The position numbers and the translations under genes are program-made. Shown here one piece after another: positions 34,990 through 46,932 of a DNA stretch of 64,000 bases. The notes under the pieces were generated by a model. That model saw nothing but the letters and a program-made list of their open reading frames with translations. It did not search any database and was not told the DNA's origin. Source of the stretch: Lonicera japonica (taxonomy: Eukaryota; Streptophyta; Magnoliopsida; Dipsacales; Caprifoliaceae); NCBI GenBank assembly GCA_021464415.1, contig CM038469.1, positions 59,563,650 through 59,627,649 of the forward strand, given 5' to 3'. The number at the start of each line of letters is the position of its first letter. Positions within the stretch are counted from its first letter, which is position 1.

Positions 34990-36485
34990 ATTAGATTTAC
35001 AAATAGTTATGGACATTTTGCATGTATGTCATTAATGAGCTCATTTAACGACTACCATGAAGATCCATATTCTTCTACAACTTTAAGAGCATCTCTAACG
35101 TAAAAATGGGTTGGAGAGTTTCAAACCATGAATATGCAAGCATATATTTCTTATGTGGCAAAAAAAAATTATTGATGGACAAGTCTTAAAAAACCCGTCT
35201 CCAATGTAATTGTTTGAAACATTGTGGATTAGGAAATTCATGAAAATGAAATTAATAATTTTATATGTAATATGGATCTTGTTTGATAGATCTTGATTCA
35301 TACTTTTCAAAAATATAATTTTTATAAAAAAATTTATTTTATAAAATAAAAGTCAAAATATTTAAAAATATGTAAAATAAGAATATGTAGACATAAATGA
35401 TGATGTGGCATTAAGACATTGTCTAAGAAATCCTTTAAAAGTAGAGGGTCACCTTCACAATGTCTATTATGATTTTTGCCACATAAACTTAATCATCATT
35501 CTTCGTAATTATATTGGAGGGCATATTTTTAAAACTTTTTATATTCATCCTATGTGGCATCTCAACTTTTCTCAATTGATGGTTCTAACTACGGTTTCAC
35601 TAGCCCATCTCCTTCCCATTCTTCATCACTTCTTTCCCTATTTCTCCCCCTATTAACTCTCTCACCATCTTATCTAATCCTTCATGAAAGCCCTAACCGA
35701 CCCGTTAACCATCCTTGATGTCCTCCGCCACGAACCTTGTGTTCAGGTGTTGCTCGGCCATCATTGGCCAGGCCAATATCAGTACCCTAGGGTACATGCT
35801 CTCTAGTACAAAATTCCACCAACAGTGTCTCAGGAACCCTTGTACACTTTCGTGTCCTAAAATCACCTTTTGGTCAAGGTCAACCATAGCTTTTTAAAGT
35901 TGCAGCAATTGCTTCCACATGAAAGTCATGTTATAGACCTTTTGGGCCGGCTCGAAGTCACTTCTTGTCAGTTTAATTAACTCGAAATTTGTGATAGGAA
36001 TTTCTATGTCTCAGAATCATCTTTCAAAAGAAGTTGATTCTAGGCCATGACTATGGTAATAATCATGGCAAAATTTTGCATGCCGTAATAGGCCAATCTC
36101 GGGATCCCAAACTTGGTGGCAGAATCGAGGGTCCATGCAAGGAACGCGTTGGTGATTATGAAGGTGACGAATGGGATAGTTCGCAGTGCTTTTTTAAATT
36201 CGGGCTTCATAGAATTCGTGGCGAGGGCTAGTGTGAGGAAGAGGGAGATGTCGGTCCTTTCGACACTTGCGGGGATTCCATCAACTTTTTTTGAAAAGGG
36301 AAGGTACATAATGATGGTGGCGGTGTTAGAGAAGGATTCGGAGATGAAGGGACCGTTCGCCAGGGTGGTGAAGAGGGTGATAGCGACACTGCGGCTGAGG
36401 AGTAGGGTGGAGGAAGGGGATAGTGTGGCCTTTTGACATGGATGGGAATAGAACAATGTACGTGAAGGAGGGATTTTGAAGCCAT
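34990..36485 (-). pseudogene. UGT90A-like glycosyltransferase pseudogene
   Basis: Broken relative of the intact glycosyltransferase at 61975-63378, same strand. The start ATG is at 36483-36485. A four-base insertion (GTAC) right after codon 8 shifts the frame, after which FPSMSKGHTIP and WTLDSATKFGIPRLAYYG are readable. A stop occurs near 36040. About 365 bp of the intact gene (its residues about 214-335) is deleted, joining KSYG directly to VDQ. The sugar-donor box remains but is altered (SHCGWN has become RHCWWN). The 3' end is then split by a MITE-like insert (35086-35586); the last codons resume at about 34990-35085. At least four independent lesions, so clearly dead. Confidence 0.93.
35086..35586. 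mobile_element. MITE family C-like insert in the UGT pseudogene
   Basis: Interrupts the pseudogene where the intact copy reads continuously. Left end AGAGCATCTCTAACG, right end inverted AGAACCATCAATTG, both resembling decayed AGAGCATCTCCAATG termini. Interior ATGATGTGGCATTAAGACAT and ACATTGTCTAAGAA recall 31731-32163. Confidence 0.65.
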
Positions 36486-36630
36486 TCCCCCCCCCCTCGA
36501 TCTCTGTACGTTGGTTAGAAGAATTAAGGTTTTATTTGTGCAAAATTTTACTAGTGATGATTTTGAGTGTTGTTAGTTGCTCTTATTCTTTCTCTATTTT
36601 TGTAGGTACAGAGCTGTCATTATGATTATA

Positions 36631-38685
36631 CTAGCGCATGCCCGTGCCCGAGGGCACGAAATAGCGAAAAAATTAAATCTATGTTTATGGATTACAAAAA
36701 TTATTTTTAATATATTTTTTTAAATATGTTCAATCCAACATAGTGGAATAAACAAATATTTATTTATTTACATCTGCTGTACCTATGGCATGATAATTCA
36801 ACGGTAGTAAAATCTCAATTTTTACTTTTTTTTTTCTAACATAAAATTGTAATAAACTCTGAACTTATTTATTTAATTTTTTTTGATAATTTTAATTTCT
36901 AACATTTTTTATTCAAAACATTAAAAAGGAAAATTTATCATTGTTCACCAATAGTAAACCTTATTCACTTCTCGCGAATAACAAAATAATATTATTTTAT
37001 CGATCACTTTCCAACCGAATCTATCATGATAAGTTTAAAATTAACACAAATCAATAAATCGTATTCGTATTCCAATGTCAACATCGGTAGGTTTGGCAAT
37101 GGTTGCGTATTCAGTCGTATTCAACTTAGTTATCTCAGATTATTTGTTAAAATAACAAATATAGTTTGAATATTATTATTTGTTCACCAAGAAAAAAAAA
37201 AGTCATTCATTTAAATCTGAAATGATAACACCTAAAATTTGATAAAATACCATATGAACATGATCCAAATCAACTATTGACGTGTTTAGTGAAAAGATCA
37301 ATTAAGAAATACAAAAGGTTAGTGACAATTTGTCAAAAGATTAATTAATTAAGGAAAATATTGTGTTGGATATGCTTCACACAATAGAAAACATGTTACT
37401 TATTTTACCACCAATCAATTTATATTTGTATTACTTTTTTTTTTGTCACAAATTAAGTATAATTTTTTTTTCTTATAACTAAAATTAAGGGTTTTAAATA
37501 AAATATATCATGTTTAGCTCTTGTATCAATCAATTAAGGGTTTCAATCAATTATGAGTTTTTCTTTCTATTCCAAAACATAAATAAATCAATTAATATTC
37601 TAAATGTATTAAATTAGGTGGCAATATTTATCATATGCAGGTTCATTATGTCCAGAATAATGTAATCCTTTATTTGTATTATAGATAATATAAAAAAATA
37701 TTATTAATTATACATTATTTTTCAAATGTTTTTCATATATAGTTAATTTTATTTTTAGTTTGGTATATTTTTGGTGTTCACCAATTTCATTTTTTTATAT
37801 ACATGTTGATAGATTCACCTCAAAGAAATTTGATATTTTTGGTTTCATGTTAAAATCATATCTAGCATTCTTATTTATTTATTTATTTATTTATTTATGT
37901 TTCATTTGAATTTTTAAAAAAATGAAGTACAGTGAATTACTAAAAAATAAGTAAAGACATTTTTAGCCACATCTCACACCAAAATCATATCTAGCATTCC
38001 TTTTGTGATGTCATTTCCATCGAAAAAATGCCCAGCCAAAAAACTTTTGTAAAGGAAACCACATTGTGATGTCATTTCATATTTAATAATAATAAAAAAA
38101 TATCATTCCTCTTCAATAACATTTCGTGACCGAAAAAATCCATTCCTCTTCAATAATATTAGAAATAGAAAAAAAAAGTCATTCCTCATTTTGTAGATAT
38201 TAAAAACAACATCAAAATAAAATTCCATTCATCTTGAACAAAAATAGAATTTTTTTGAACAAAAAAATGTGTATTAACAGAGCTTAAATAACATTAAAAT
38301 AGACTTAGGTCAATTTAAAAAATAAAAAGATTAAATAACATTAAAGTAATCTTGGGTCAATTTAAAAAAACACCGGGTCAAAACCTAAAAGGGAGAGAGA
38401 GAGAGAGAGATAAATAATAAAAGATTATAAATAATTTTGTTCTCTTAAATCTAAAATATCTCACTAAACCTGTCAAAACAAAACCTACCCTTTGTCGCCC
38501 TTCTCTCTCCCTCCCTCCTCTCTTTTGCATTTGACTAAAAAATATAAAAGATGGATAAATTTAAAAGAGTAAATAAAATTGTAGCCATGGTAACTTTTGG
38601 ATTTTCTCTAAGCAATTGTAGTCTTTAGATAAAAAAAGTAAGTAGTTAAGTTAATGAACAGTGTTTTCCTTATTTGTATTATAGA
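36631..38685 (-). mobile_element. Non-autonomous Helitron
   Basis: On the minus strand the 3' end is at 36631: GTGCCCTCGGGCAC stem, then GGGCATGCG and CTAG, with A on the plus-strand side as expected for A^T insertion. The 5' end, TCTATAATACAAATAAGG, ends at 38685 and is followed by T. A second copy of this 5' terminus (TCTATAATACAAATAAAGG) ends at 37685, so the element is either 2055 bp or a 1055-bp element with an extra 5' end. The interior is AT-rich and non-coding, with duplicated CATATCTAGCATTC words. Confidence 0.8.
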
Positions 38686-38923
38686 TAGGCGTCAAAACAA
38701 TTAAAAATGGGATCATTAACTCCACGTGACACCAACAATAATATTGAATCACATACTAATCTCCTCTAAACCTGAATTTAAAGCTTTTATCTCCCAATTA
38801 TTTTACATCAGAAAGATTCCTTATACTATGTTCAAAGAGAATCCAATACCATATAATGTCTAACATGTGTAATGGAATAAACCGAACAAAGAGGGAAAAA
38901 AAGCATTCTATATAAGTTGCGTT

Positions 38924-39270
38924 TGATAACTATATAAAAAATAAGGAAAATGATAATATGTGCCCTTAGGGCACATGTTAAAATTATTATAAATAAAAAT
39001 AATAAAATTTTGTATAAGAATCTATGTCATATTTAATGCATTTTGGAAGTTAATTATTTCTAAAATTTGGTACTTAACATGTGCCCTTAGGGCACACGTT
39101 AACATGATCCAAAAAATAATAGGAAAAGATTTAATTTTTGTAATAAGATGTAAAATAAGTTGGGTATTTAGTGTGGTTAGACAATCTTCGCTTTTTATGA
39201 GTAGATGTCTTACATCTTATTTTATTTTATTTTTCAAAAAAAATTGTCTTATTTTCCACCAAATAACAAA
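38924..39270. mobile_element. MITE family B, copy 3 (with nested insert)
   Basis: GTTGCGTTTGATAACTATAT start and interior TAAGATGTAAAATAAGTTGG, ATGAGTAGATGTCTTAC match copy 4 at 39307. Interrupted by family D at 38955-39103. The right terminus is lost in a (TA)n run. Confidence 0.65.
38955..39103. mobile_element. 149-bp MITE family D nested in family B
   Basis: Both ends carry the palindrome TGTGCCCTTAGGGCACA-like within TTAACATGTGCCC arms. ATGAT occurs on both sides (38950-38954, 39104-39108), a likely 5-bp target duplication. Relatives lie at 61690-61945. Confidence 0.8.
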
Positions 39271-39306
39271 ATTCATAATATATATATATATATATATATG
39301 TATATA

Positions 39307-39573
39307 GGGTCCATTTGATAATAATATAAAAAGTAATAGGAAAAAAAATTATTTTGTGTGAGAAGATGAAAAATAAGTTGAGTACATAATGTGGTTAGAT
39401 AATCTCTACTTTTTATGAGTAGATGTTTTACTTTATTTTTTATTTTATTTTTTTGAAAAATTTGTTTTACTAGTCTCCAAATGTAAAATTTTCATGAAAA
39501 AAGTCAAAATGTGAGAAAATATCTCACCACACCCTTTATCTTATTTTTCAACTTCTCAAATTAATTATTCTTT
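39307..39573. mobile_element. MITE family B, copy 4
   Basis: GGGTCCATTTGATAATAATA start; interior GAGAAGATGAAAAATAAGTT, ATCTCACCACACC and TTTTTCAACTTCTCA match copies 1-2. The right end runs into (TA)n. Confidence 0.7.
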
Positions 39574-41170
39574 ATATATATATATATAAAAATTTTCATC
39601 TTATTATTAGAAAGAACTATAATTCCAATTTTTTTTTAAAAAGCCAATCCCAAATTCCCCCACTAAAGAAAGGGCGTGTATATATATATATATTGCCCAT
39701 CACATGTCTCCCGGTGATTAATATATAATAGTAAAAGGCATTTTTAGTATTACTCTTTAAGAGCATATATGAATTTTCTCACACAGTACGTATATGTTTT
39801 CCAAAATACTCGTTATGTTTCAAATTAGTTGTTCTAATTTTTATTTTTATTTTAAGATGCTTTAAATTAAAAGTCACATTTTCTATTATAAGACACAATA
39901 AATTACTCGATACAAGAATTATATAAGTTGTATTCTTGACTATTTATTAAATTAAAATTTATTTTTTTAAAAAAAATAATACTTAATTAATTAAAGTATA
40001 ACTCTTAATTTAAAATAGAGTAAATATATATATATATATATATTTATTTACATATATAAATACATTTTTTATACAATCGATGATAGATCCGGTAATTTTA
40101 TGCAGAGAAGAGAGTGGGGGGGATTGAGAAAGGTATCTTAATTGAAAAATATGTACTTGAAAAAAATATGAATTTAAATAATGACAACTTCCAAGGAGCA
40201 ATTGCGTTCACACAATATTACTTATTCCTTTGAATAAATTTTGTTTTTAATTATTTGAATATGCATAATTTAGTTTCTCCTTAGAAGCATGTAAAAGTCA
40301 AATTAGATTTTTAAATATTTAGTAACAATTTAATTTACGCAATATTGAGTCTCCCACATAAGTGATTTTTAAAAATGTAAAAATAATAAATAAAAAAAAT
40401 GGGTTAATGTTTAGGTTGCAACATACTATTCTTATACTATTATATTGTGTTTGACGTGTCAGATTAGAGAGTGTGATGAGATTATTTAATCTCATCCGGA
40501 CATGATAAAACAATCACACCTTTTTCATTAATTCCTCTCTTGATAGAATAAGAAGTTTTTTAGTAGAATAAATAATCCGCCTATATATCCAATCACAACG
40601 AATACCAAATATAGGATAGGATAAAGTTATTATATTCTACTCTCTTATTTTGCTTGTGAAACGTAGAAAATAATGATAAGTTAAACTTAAAAATCCAAAA
40701 TTATGATGGAGCCTTAAATGGGGAAGGTTGTTATTTTTTTCCAAGGCAATAGTCTTTTATATGCTGGTTATTTTTCTTGGGCGAATTATATTTTTTATTT
40801 TATTTTTTGAAAGCTAGAGAAATCTGCGGGGATAATGGGAGAAAAATCTTTTATATGATTATATTTTAATAGGATGATGACACTTACTACCATAAATAAT
40901 AACTACAAAATTAGAATTAATTGAGATTTGACATATGTACCCATATCAATATATATTATAACATCTATATAATAAGAGGCAATGAATTTTTAATCCAAAA
41001 AGGCCATATTCATCCTAAATATTAATAAGGTATATTCCCACTTTTATTCGCCCCACCGCAACAAATAAAATGCTAAAAGTGGAACATAAAAACTATAGCA
41101 AAGCCAAAGATAGCAACCGACGGTTTTATACAATATCCAATAAATGATTTATCGAAGCAGAAGTAGTGGC
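39574..41170. other. AT-rich intergenic, no gene seen
   Basis: Contains (TA)n runs at about 39677 and 40025. No coding signature, no clear element ends. Confidence 0.5.
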
Positions 41171-41173
41171 ATT

Positions 41174-41396
41174 GCACGACATATGATGTATCATGAGAGA
41201 TAAAAATTTATACTCCCCCGACACATCATGTTTCGTGTGAAGGGTTTTGTTTGACTTGACACATGATGTGTCGTGCCAATGAAAGATATTTTAAAAAAAA
41301 TTACACTCTCCTGGCACATCATGTGTCAGGCCAGAGAGTTTCATTTCTCCCCCAACACATTATTTGTTGTGGAAGCTATGTTTACACTTCCCCCAC
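41174..41396. repeat. Array of GACACATSATGTGTC palindromes
   Basis: Five variants in 220 bp: GCACGACATATGATGTATC, CGACACATCATGTTTCG, TTGACACATGATGTGTCG, TGGCACATCATGTGTCAG and CAACACATTATTTGTTG. Spacing is roughly 45-60 bp; linkers are AT-rich and share ATTTTATACTCCCC / TTACACTCTCC-like words. Probably part of a transposon whose ends I could not fix. Confidence 0.7.
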
Positions 41397-42035
41397 TGCA
41401 TTTTTATCTCCATTGATAGACTAAATACCCACTTTTACACTACACTTTTAAACTACCCATCGGAGATGGCCAAAGAGGATAAACAATTATATGGCTAAGA
41501 TTTAAAATAGTTTTTAAATAAATGGTATTACATTTGGCATGGGTTTCAACCTAACATATATATATATATATATTGTAGATACAAATTATTTACTAATTTA
41601 CTAATTACATTTTGTTTTTATCTTGATTACATCACACACACACATATATTGAAACTTCATTGCAAACTTGGAATCAAATTTACGAGTTTTGCTACAAATT
41701 TGTACGAAAAACTAACAAAATTTACAACTTGCAAAAAATGAAAATAATGGAAAAAAAATTATATCAAAATTTAGAAGTTCAAAAAAAGTTTTTCAAAAAT
41801 ATTGTAGTGAAATTTACAAATTTAATGGCAAAATTATGAACTGCAGTGAAAATTATGAGTTTAACTACAAAAATATGAATATATGAAAAATAGTGTAGTC
41901 AATTGTTTCCTACTTTGTATTTCTATATATCTTAATTGTAACTTTAAAAATTTTCAAGTATTTTAAAAACTAGTTGTTTATAGCATTTTAGGTAAGTTTT
42001 TATTTTTTATTTTTATATATATATATTCTTAAATA

Positions 42036-42215
42036 AGTGTGTAATAAATGTTATCTTATTGGATTTCAAATTTTGAAAATTGAAAATATTGCTAATGGCA
42101 TTTTTGTCGATAATGATATAAATTTGGCAAGAAAAAGAGTTTGTTTAAAAATGTTTATATCATATCATTCTCATCCAAATCTATACGTACTAAGAATTTA
42201 TCACCGAATGACCCA
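42036..42215. repeat. Direct repeat T, copy 1
   Basis: TTATTGGATTTCAAATTTTG through ACTAAGAATTTATCA recurs at 46735-46910 in the same orientation with moderate divergence. Function unknown. Confidence 0.8.
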
Positions 42216-42879
42216 AATATGCACGCATATATAATTATTTATATTATAATTAAGAGCGAGTAGAGGCAGCTATTTGTCTTTCATAAATTCAAATAATTTA
42301 TCTCTAACTATGAAATACGAATGCCCTTGGCTGTCTTATCCATTCTACCGAAAATGTGCTTCTGTCCGCTAGAAGATGACAAAGAATCATTTTCTCCATC
42401 AAGCATTCAAGGGCGAAATAAAATAAGGTTTCCCTATTTCAGAAGTGGAATGTGACTATCATTGCTAAACAATTTTTGGATATTAAACAGATCTCATCGT
42501 GCAATTATAGATTCGGTAATACCAAAAATTTGACATTCAGAGTACGAAGTAGAAATCACATTGCGTTAGCATCCGCAAGGGCCTTATGTATTTTGGCAAA
42601 ATAATAATAAAAAAAAAATGCTAATATTGAAAACTTTTTAGTATGTACACAAAATTACTAAATTAAATCTCTTATTAATTTAGTACAAATAATACACTAG
42701 GAAGAATTTGAACTCATAACTTTTACCACGAAAAATTTTACTTACCACTTAAACATATGCTATTATATATTTATAATTTGATTTTTTAAAAAAATATTTT
42801 ATTGTACACGTATAAAACGTGTCTCATTGCTAGTATGTTAAAGTTTGACTAGTAGTACTACAGAATATACTTTATTCAA

Positions 42880-43400
42880 AGTTTATTATAAGCCCAGTTC
42901 CAAACTTTGGAAAAGCCCTTTTTGCTTAAAAAATATAAGCGCATCAATATTATGCCCTTAACTGTTACGAATTTCCTTAAAATCCACATGGGCCTAAAGT
43001 AGGCCCGTTCCGTTGCACGAGGACTACTCCTTAAACCCTCAAAAATAAAAAATAAAAATTAAGTTCCATTTGCTTCCAAAGATGAATTTTTTTAAATAAT
43101 AAATAATAAATCATAAATATAAATAATTTTATCCACCATTTATATTTTGTAAAATCACATAGCATTATCTTAAAAGTGAAGGGATTATTTGATTCTATGT
43201 TAAAATCCTTAATTCACGGTTAAAAAAAAATGTATCAATTCTTACGATACCAAATTAACTATATTCTCTCGCATTAATTAAGTTCAAATTTGTTTCTTCT
43301 TGAAAGGATGTAAAAATTAAACTAAACTTTTAATTTAAGATAGATAAAATACTTATATTAACTAGTGGACAAATTGCTAAAAACGGTGACAAATTAAATG
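42880..43400. repeat. Old segmental repeat S, copy 2
   Basis: Diverged counterpart of 33650-33957 (AAGCCCAGTTCCAAACT, TTTCCTTAAAATCCA, GGACTACTCCTTAAAC, ATTCTTACGATACCAA in order), followed by AGTGGACAAATTGCTAAAAA, which parallels sequence near 34880. Confidence 0.5.
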
Positions 43401-43558
43401 CAATTTTTGGGTAGGTGCATCGTGATCCACATTTTCTCTACGGGATCAGAGGTGGCCCAAGAGATTTTGGGGTGCTAGCCCATAATATTAAAATGGATCT
43501 TTAGGACTACAACTACAAAAACCAAGAACAAACATTCCAATTTTTTGTATATAGGAAT

Positions 43559-44280
43559 TAGGGGTGTTTTCGGTTTCGGTCGGGGTAGAAAGCAAGGCAC
43601 CCTAAACCCAAACCAAATATAAAAGTTCGGTTTCGGTTCGGTTCGGTTTCGGTTTCTAAATCTTTGAAACCCAAACTCGAACCAAACTTTTCGGTTCGGT
43701 TTCGGTTCAGTTTTATTCGGTTTTTACATATGTTTTTTTTTAAAATCAATTTAACATAAAAATATAATACTAATAGTAATGTAATAATGATTTATATTCA
43801 AATTAAAGTGATTATATTTTAGAACCAAGGAGCAATATATAAATACCATATTTTCTATTTAATTATAATTTTATTTGTACATTTATAAGAATGAAACACA
43901 TTAAATAAAATGATGAATTATTTTTCTATCATGTATGTGATAAAAAAATCTTAGCATTATATAGTTAATTAAATAATAAAGGCATGCGCTAATGACTATT
44001 TTTTTAAGATTATCATAATATGTAACTAATAAGAAATATATTCCTATAACAATGTCATCTTTTTTGTATTATAGTATAATTAACGTGTGCCATTAAAGTA
44101 TATATTAACATTTATTTTTTCTTATACATAATTTGGTTCGGTTCGGTTTAGTTCGGTTTTAGACTAGCTTACCCCAAACCCGAACCAAATTTTTCGGTTT
44201 CGGTTCGGTTTTCTTGTTTTCGGTTTTTTTCGGTTCGGGGTTTTACGGATCGGTCCGGATCGGTTCGGTTTGTTATAAGG
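43559..44280. mobile_element. hAT-related block with CGGTTCGGTTT arms
   Basis: Left end TAGGGGTGTTTTCGGTTTCG matches the terminus of the hAT element at 19960-20546. Both arms are full of TTCGGTTCGGTTTCGG words and the middle is AT-rich. The expected right-hand AACACCCCTA and 8-bp duplication were not found, so the right end is probably lost. Confidence 0.65.
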
Positions 44281-44289
44281 TATTGATAC

Positions 44290-44497
44290 GTAGATATTCG
44301 TTAATGATATTAATATATTTAACTTGTCATAAGTTGATATTATGGGTAAATGCGATTAGCCCAAATTATTATATATATTATTATTTCACATGAGTTTTGT
44401 ATAGAAGTAAGAATGTTAATTTTTGATATAAACAGAACCGGGTTTATTCATATTATATATTAGTTGAATAAGAATTAAAAGATTTTATTTATTCTCT

Positions 44498-44535
<38 letters not shown>

Positions 44536-46190
44536 TTATATATATATATATATATATATTTATTTTATCACATTATTAACACAACTAGGGAATGGGTAAG
44601 TTCCCACCCCTTAATAGTAGGTAAGTTCCTACCTATCTTCAAGATGATGGGTTTTGTTTTTTCCCTTTTTCTTGAAGGACGGCCATTACGACAGTAGGTC
44701 ATTATAGTTAAAAAAAATTCTTCTTGTAAGCCGGTTCAAAAGAAAACACAGCAATTCCAATCTCTTCATAAAGGTCATATTTGTGTTTTTCTTTTATTTT
44801 CTTTCATATTATTATGATTTATATTACGGTTAAAGATTTGTTTTATTTTATCTTCTATTATTGTTCTAGATTTTAAATATTCTATTTCATAAATAATCTG
44901 GACCTAAAGTTTTCTATTTATTATTTTAGACCCGAAGATTCATAATTTATATTTGAGGCTTCAAGTTCCATATTTATTATTTTGGATTCAAAAATCCATA
45001 ATTTATATTTAGGGCCTAAAGCTTTATTTTATTTAGAAACTGAAAATTCTCTAATTACAAATGTGGACCTGAAGTTCCAATAATAGTATACTTCAACAAT
45101 CAAACCTCAAGTTTTAATATAAGAGAATATTGACTTAAAAATTCCATAAATTTGATAACATAAATTTGGGTTTAAAGTTCCATGTAATTATTATATTCTT
45201 ATTTAATTGGAATAATAAGTAACTTTATACTTAAGCATACCGTTCTTATATTATTTTCTTTATAAACCTAGATAAAATATATATGTCCTTTTTATTCTAC
45301 CTCTTCTATATAATTACTCTAAATATTAAAATAAACTATTACAAATATAATAGATCGAAACAAAGTTAAAACTTTTCAGACCTAAAGTTATATTTTTCTT
45401 TTGAGCTTGAAATCTCAAATTTGTTTTGATCAAGAAACTGAAGTTTTTATGTGCTCAAAGTCTCATATTTAGTTTAATCAAGAATTTCTAGTTTTAGAGT
45501 TTTTTTATTATCAGCCCGAAGTCTCATACTTGTTTTATTTAAAAACTTATACGCTTCCTTATGAGGACAAAATCTAGTACTTGTTTTAATCAACAATATA
45601 AAGTTCTTATGAGCCTGAAGTATCATAAGACATAGTACCAATTCTCAACTTTCTACATTTTTCAATTTATACAAAACTAATAATGATCTATTAGGTCTTT
45701 GGCAATTTTTAAAAGATAAGTATGACCACTAGAAGATGGTTATCATGCAAAAAAAAGTAATGAATAATTAAATATATATTTAATTCCAATATTATAAGAA
45801 GATGGAAGAGTATCTAATTCTTCTCTTTCCAATACTTTGCTTCTGAAGAAGAACTTTCAAAGACTCCATTTTTGCACCTTAAATATGTTCTTGAAGTAGC
45901 ACTGTTGAGATTATTGTTTTTTCAAAGTTTTTAAGTATGTTGGTTGTTTTTTTATTTTGTAATAGAACAACCAACTATTAAAGGTGATATGATAATTTCT
46001 TGACAATTAGTTCTAAGCAATTCCTACAATCTCTCCAGAAGAGGCGTATAATAGTTTTCCTCTATTCGAGGTAAACATAATAATTACCCCAGTAAAGGTG
46101 GTTATAAGGGTCAAAATTAATATAAAATTTAAGAACCAATCTAGGTCTAGAAGACCTAAATTAATATTTACTTATATTTGTTCTATTTAA
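44290..46190. other. Decayed retroelement region, periodic repeat
   Basis: (CT)n and (TA)n runs at 44502-44559, then from about 44900 to 45640 a decayed periodic pattern of CCTGAAGTTCCATATTT / TTTAATCAAGAA-like words. It leads into the Copia fragment and may be its leader or gag region. No intact coding sequence. Confidence 0.45.
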
Positions 46191-46194
46191 AGCT

Positions 46195-46434
46195 ATGGAT
46201 TGTGGAATGTATAATATTGAGGATAATTTTTTCCTAGTAAAAAATGTCCCAACACATACTATATTGAAGAAGCAATTTTTTTTCAATGATCTAGTGCTTA
46301 ATAAACGCAAAATATCCACTATAACTAGACTTACACAAAAGATTGAAGGTTTCAAAAGAGCCTATATAATATTATCAAATAGTACCTATGTAATATTATT
46401 TTCAAGCAGTTTCCAAATAATTAAACTTACTTGA
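46195..46434 (+). pseudogene. Copia retrotransposon Pol fragment
   Basis: A 79-codon open stretch reads THTILKKQFFF, then ITRLTQKIEGFKRAYIILSN. This resembles the protease to GAG-pre-integrase part of Ty1/Copia polyproteins, where THTILR and a GSGRANIILPNGT-like motif are conserved. The catalytic DSG region is degenerate (DCG) and no integrase or reverse transcriptase follows in frame. Family match is from memory; the fragment is dead. Confidence 0.6.
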
Positions 46435-46734
46435 TTTTGAAATATATTGTGATGGTAACAAAAAAATTCTTATGCATCATTAACAAGTGTAAAATCTCAC
46501 ATTCCTGAAGAAGTTCTCTATTTCACTCAAGAAAAGGTCAATGGGAAACTTCACTCTCTCCAAGGCCCCATAAGAAGTTATAGTCTTAGAAAAGACATAA
46601 GCTCCTGAAGATATGAAGATATTATAGAAACACCCGAAGAGACATTGATATCAAATAATATATATATATATATATATTTAACTAGAGAGATGTATAATAG
46701 AAAATAAAAAGTTATCAATGTATAATAGAAAATA

Positions 46735-46910
46735 AATGTTACTTTATTGGATTTCAAATTTTGAAAATTGAAAATGATGCTAGATAGGCATTTTTATCCA
46801 TAACAATATAAATTTAGCAAGAAAGGAGTTTTGGTTAAAAATATTTATATCATATCTTTCTCGTCTAAATCTATATGTACTAAGAATTTATCAACGAATG
46901 ACCCTAATTT
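46735..46910. repeat. Direct repeat T, copy 2
   Basis: Counterpart of 42036-42215. It ends just before the LTR that starts at 46933. Confidence 0.8.
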
Positions 46911-46932
46911 CTTTCTTATTAATAAGTGTACA

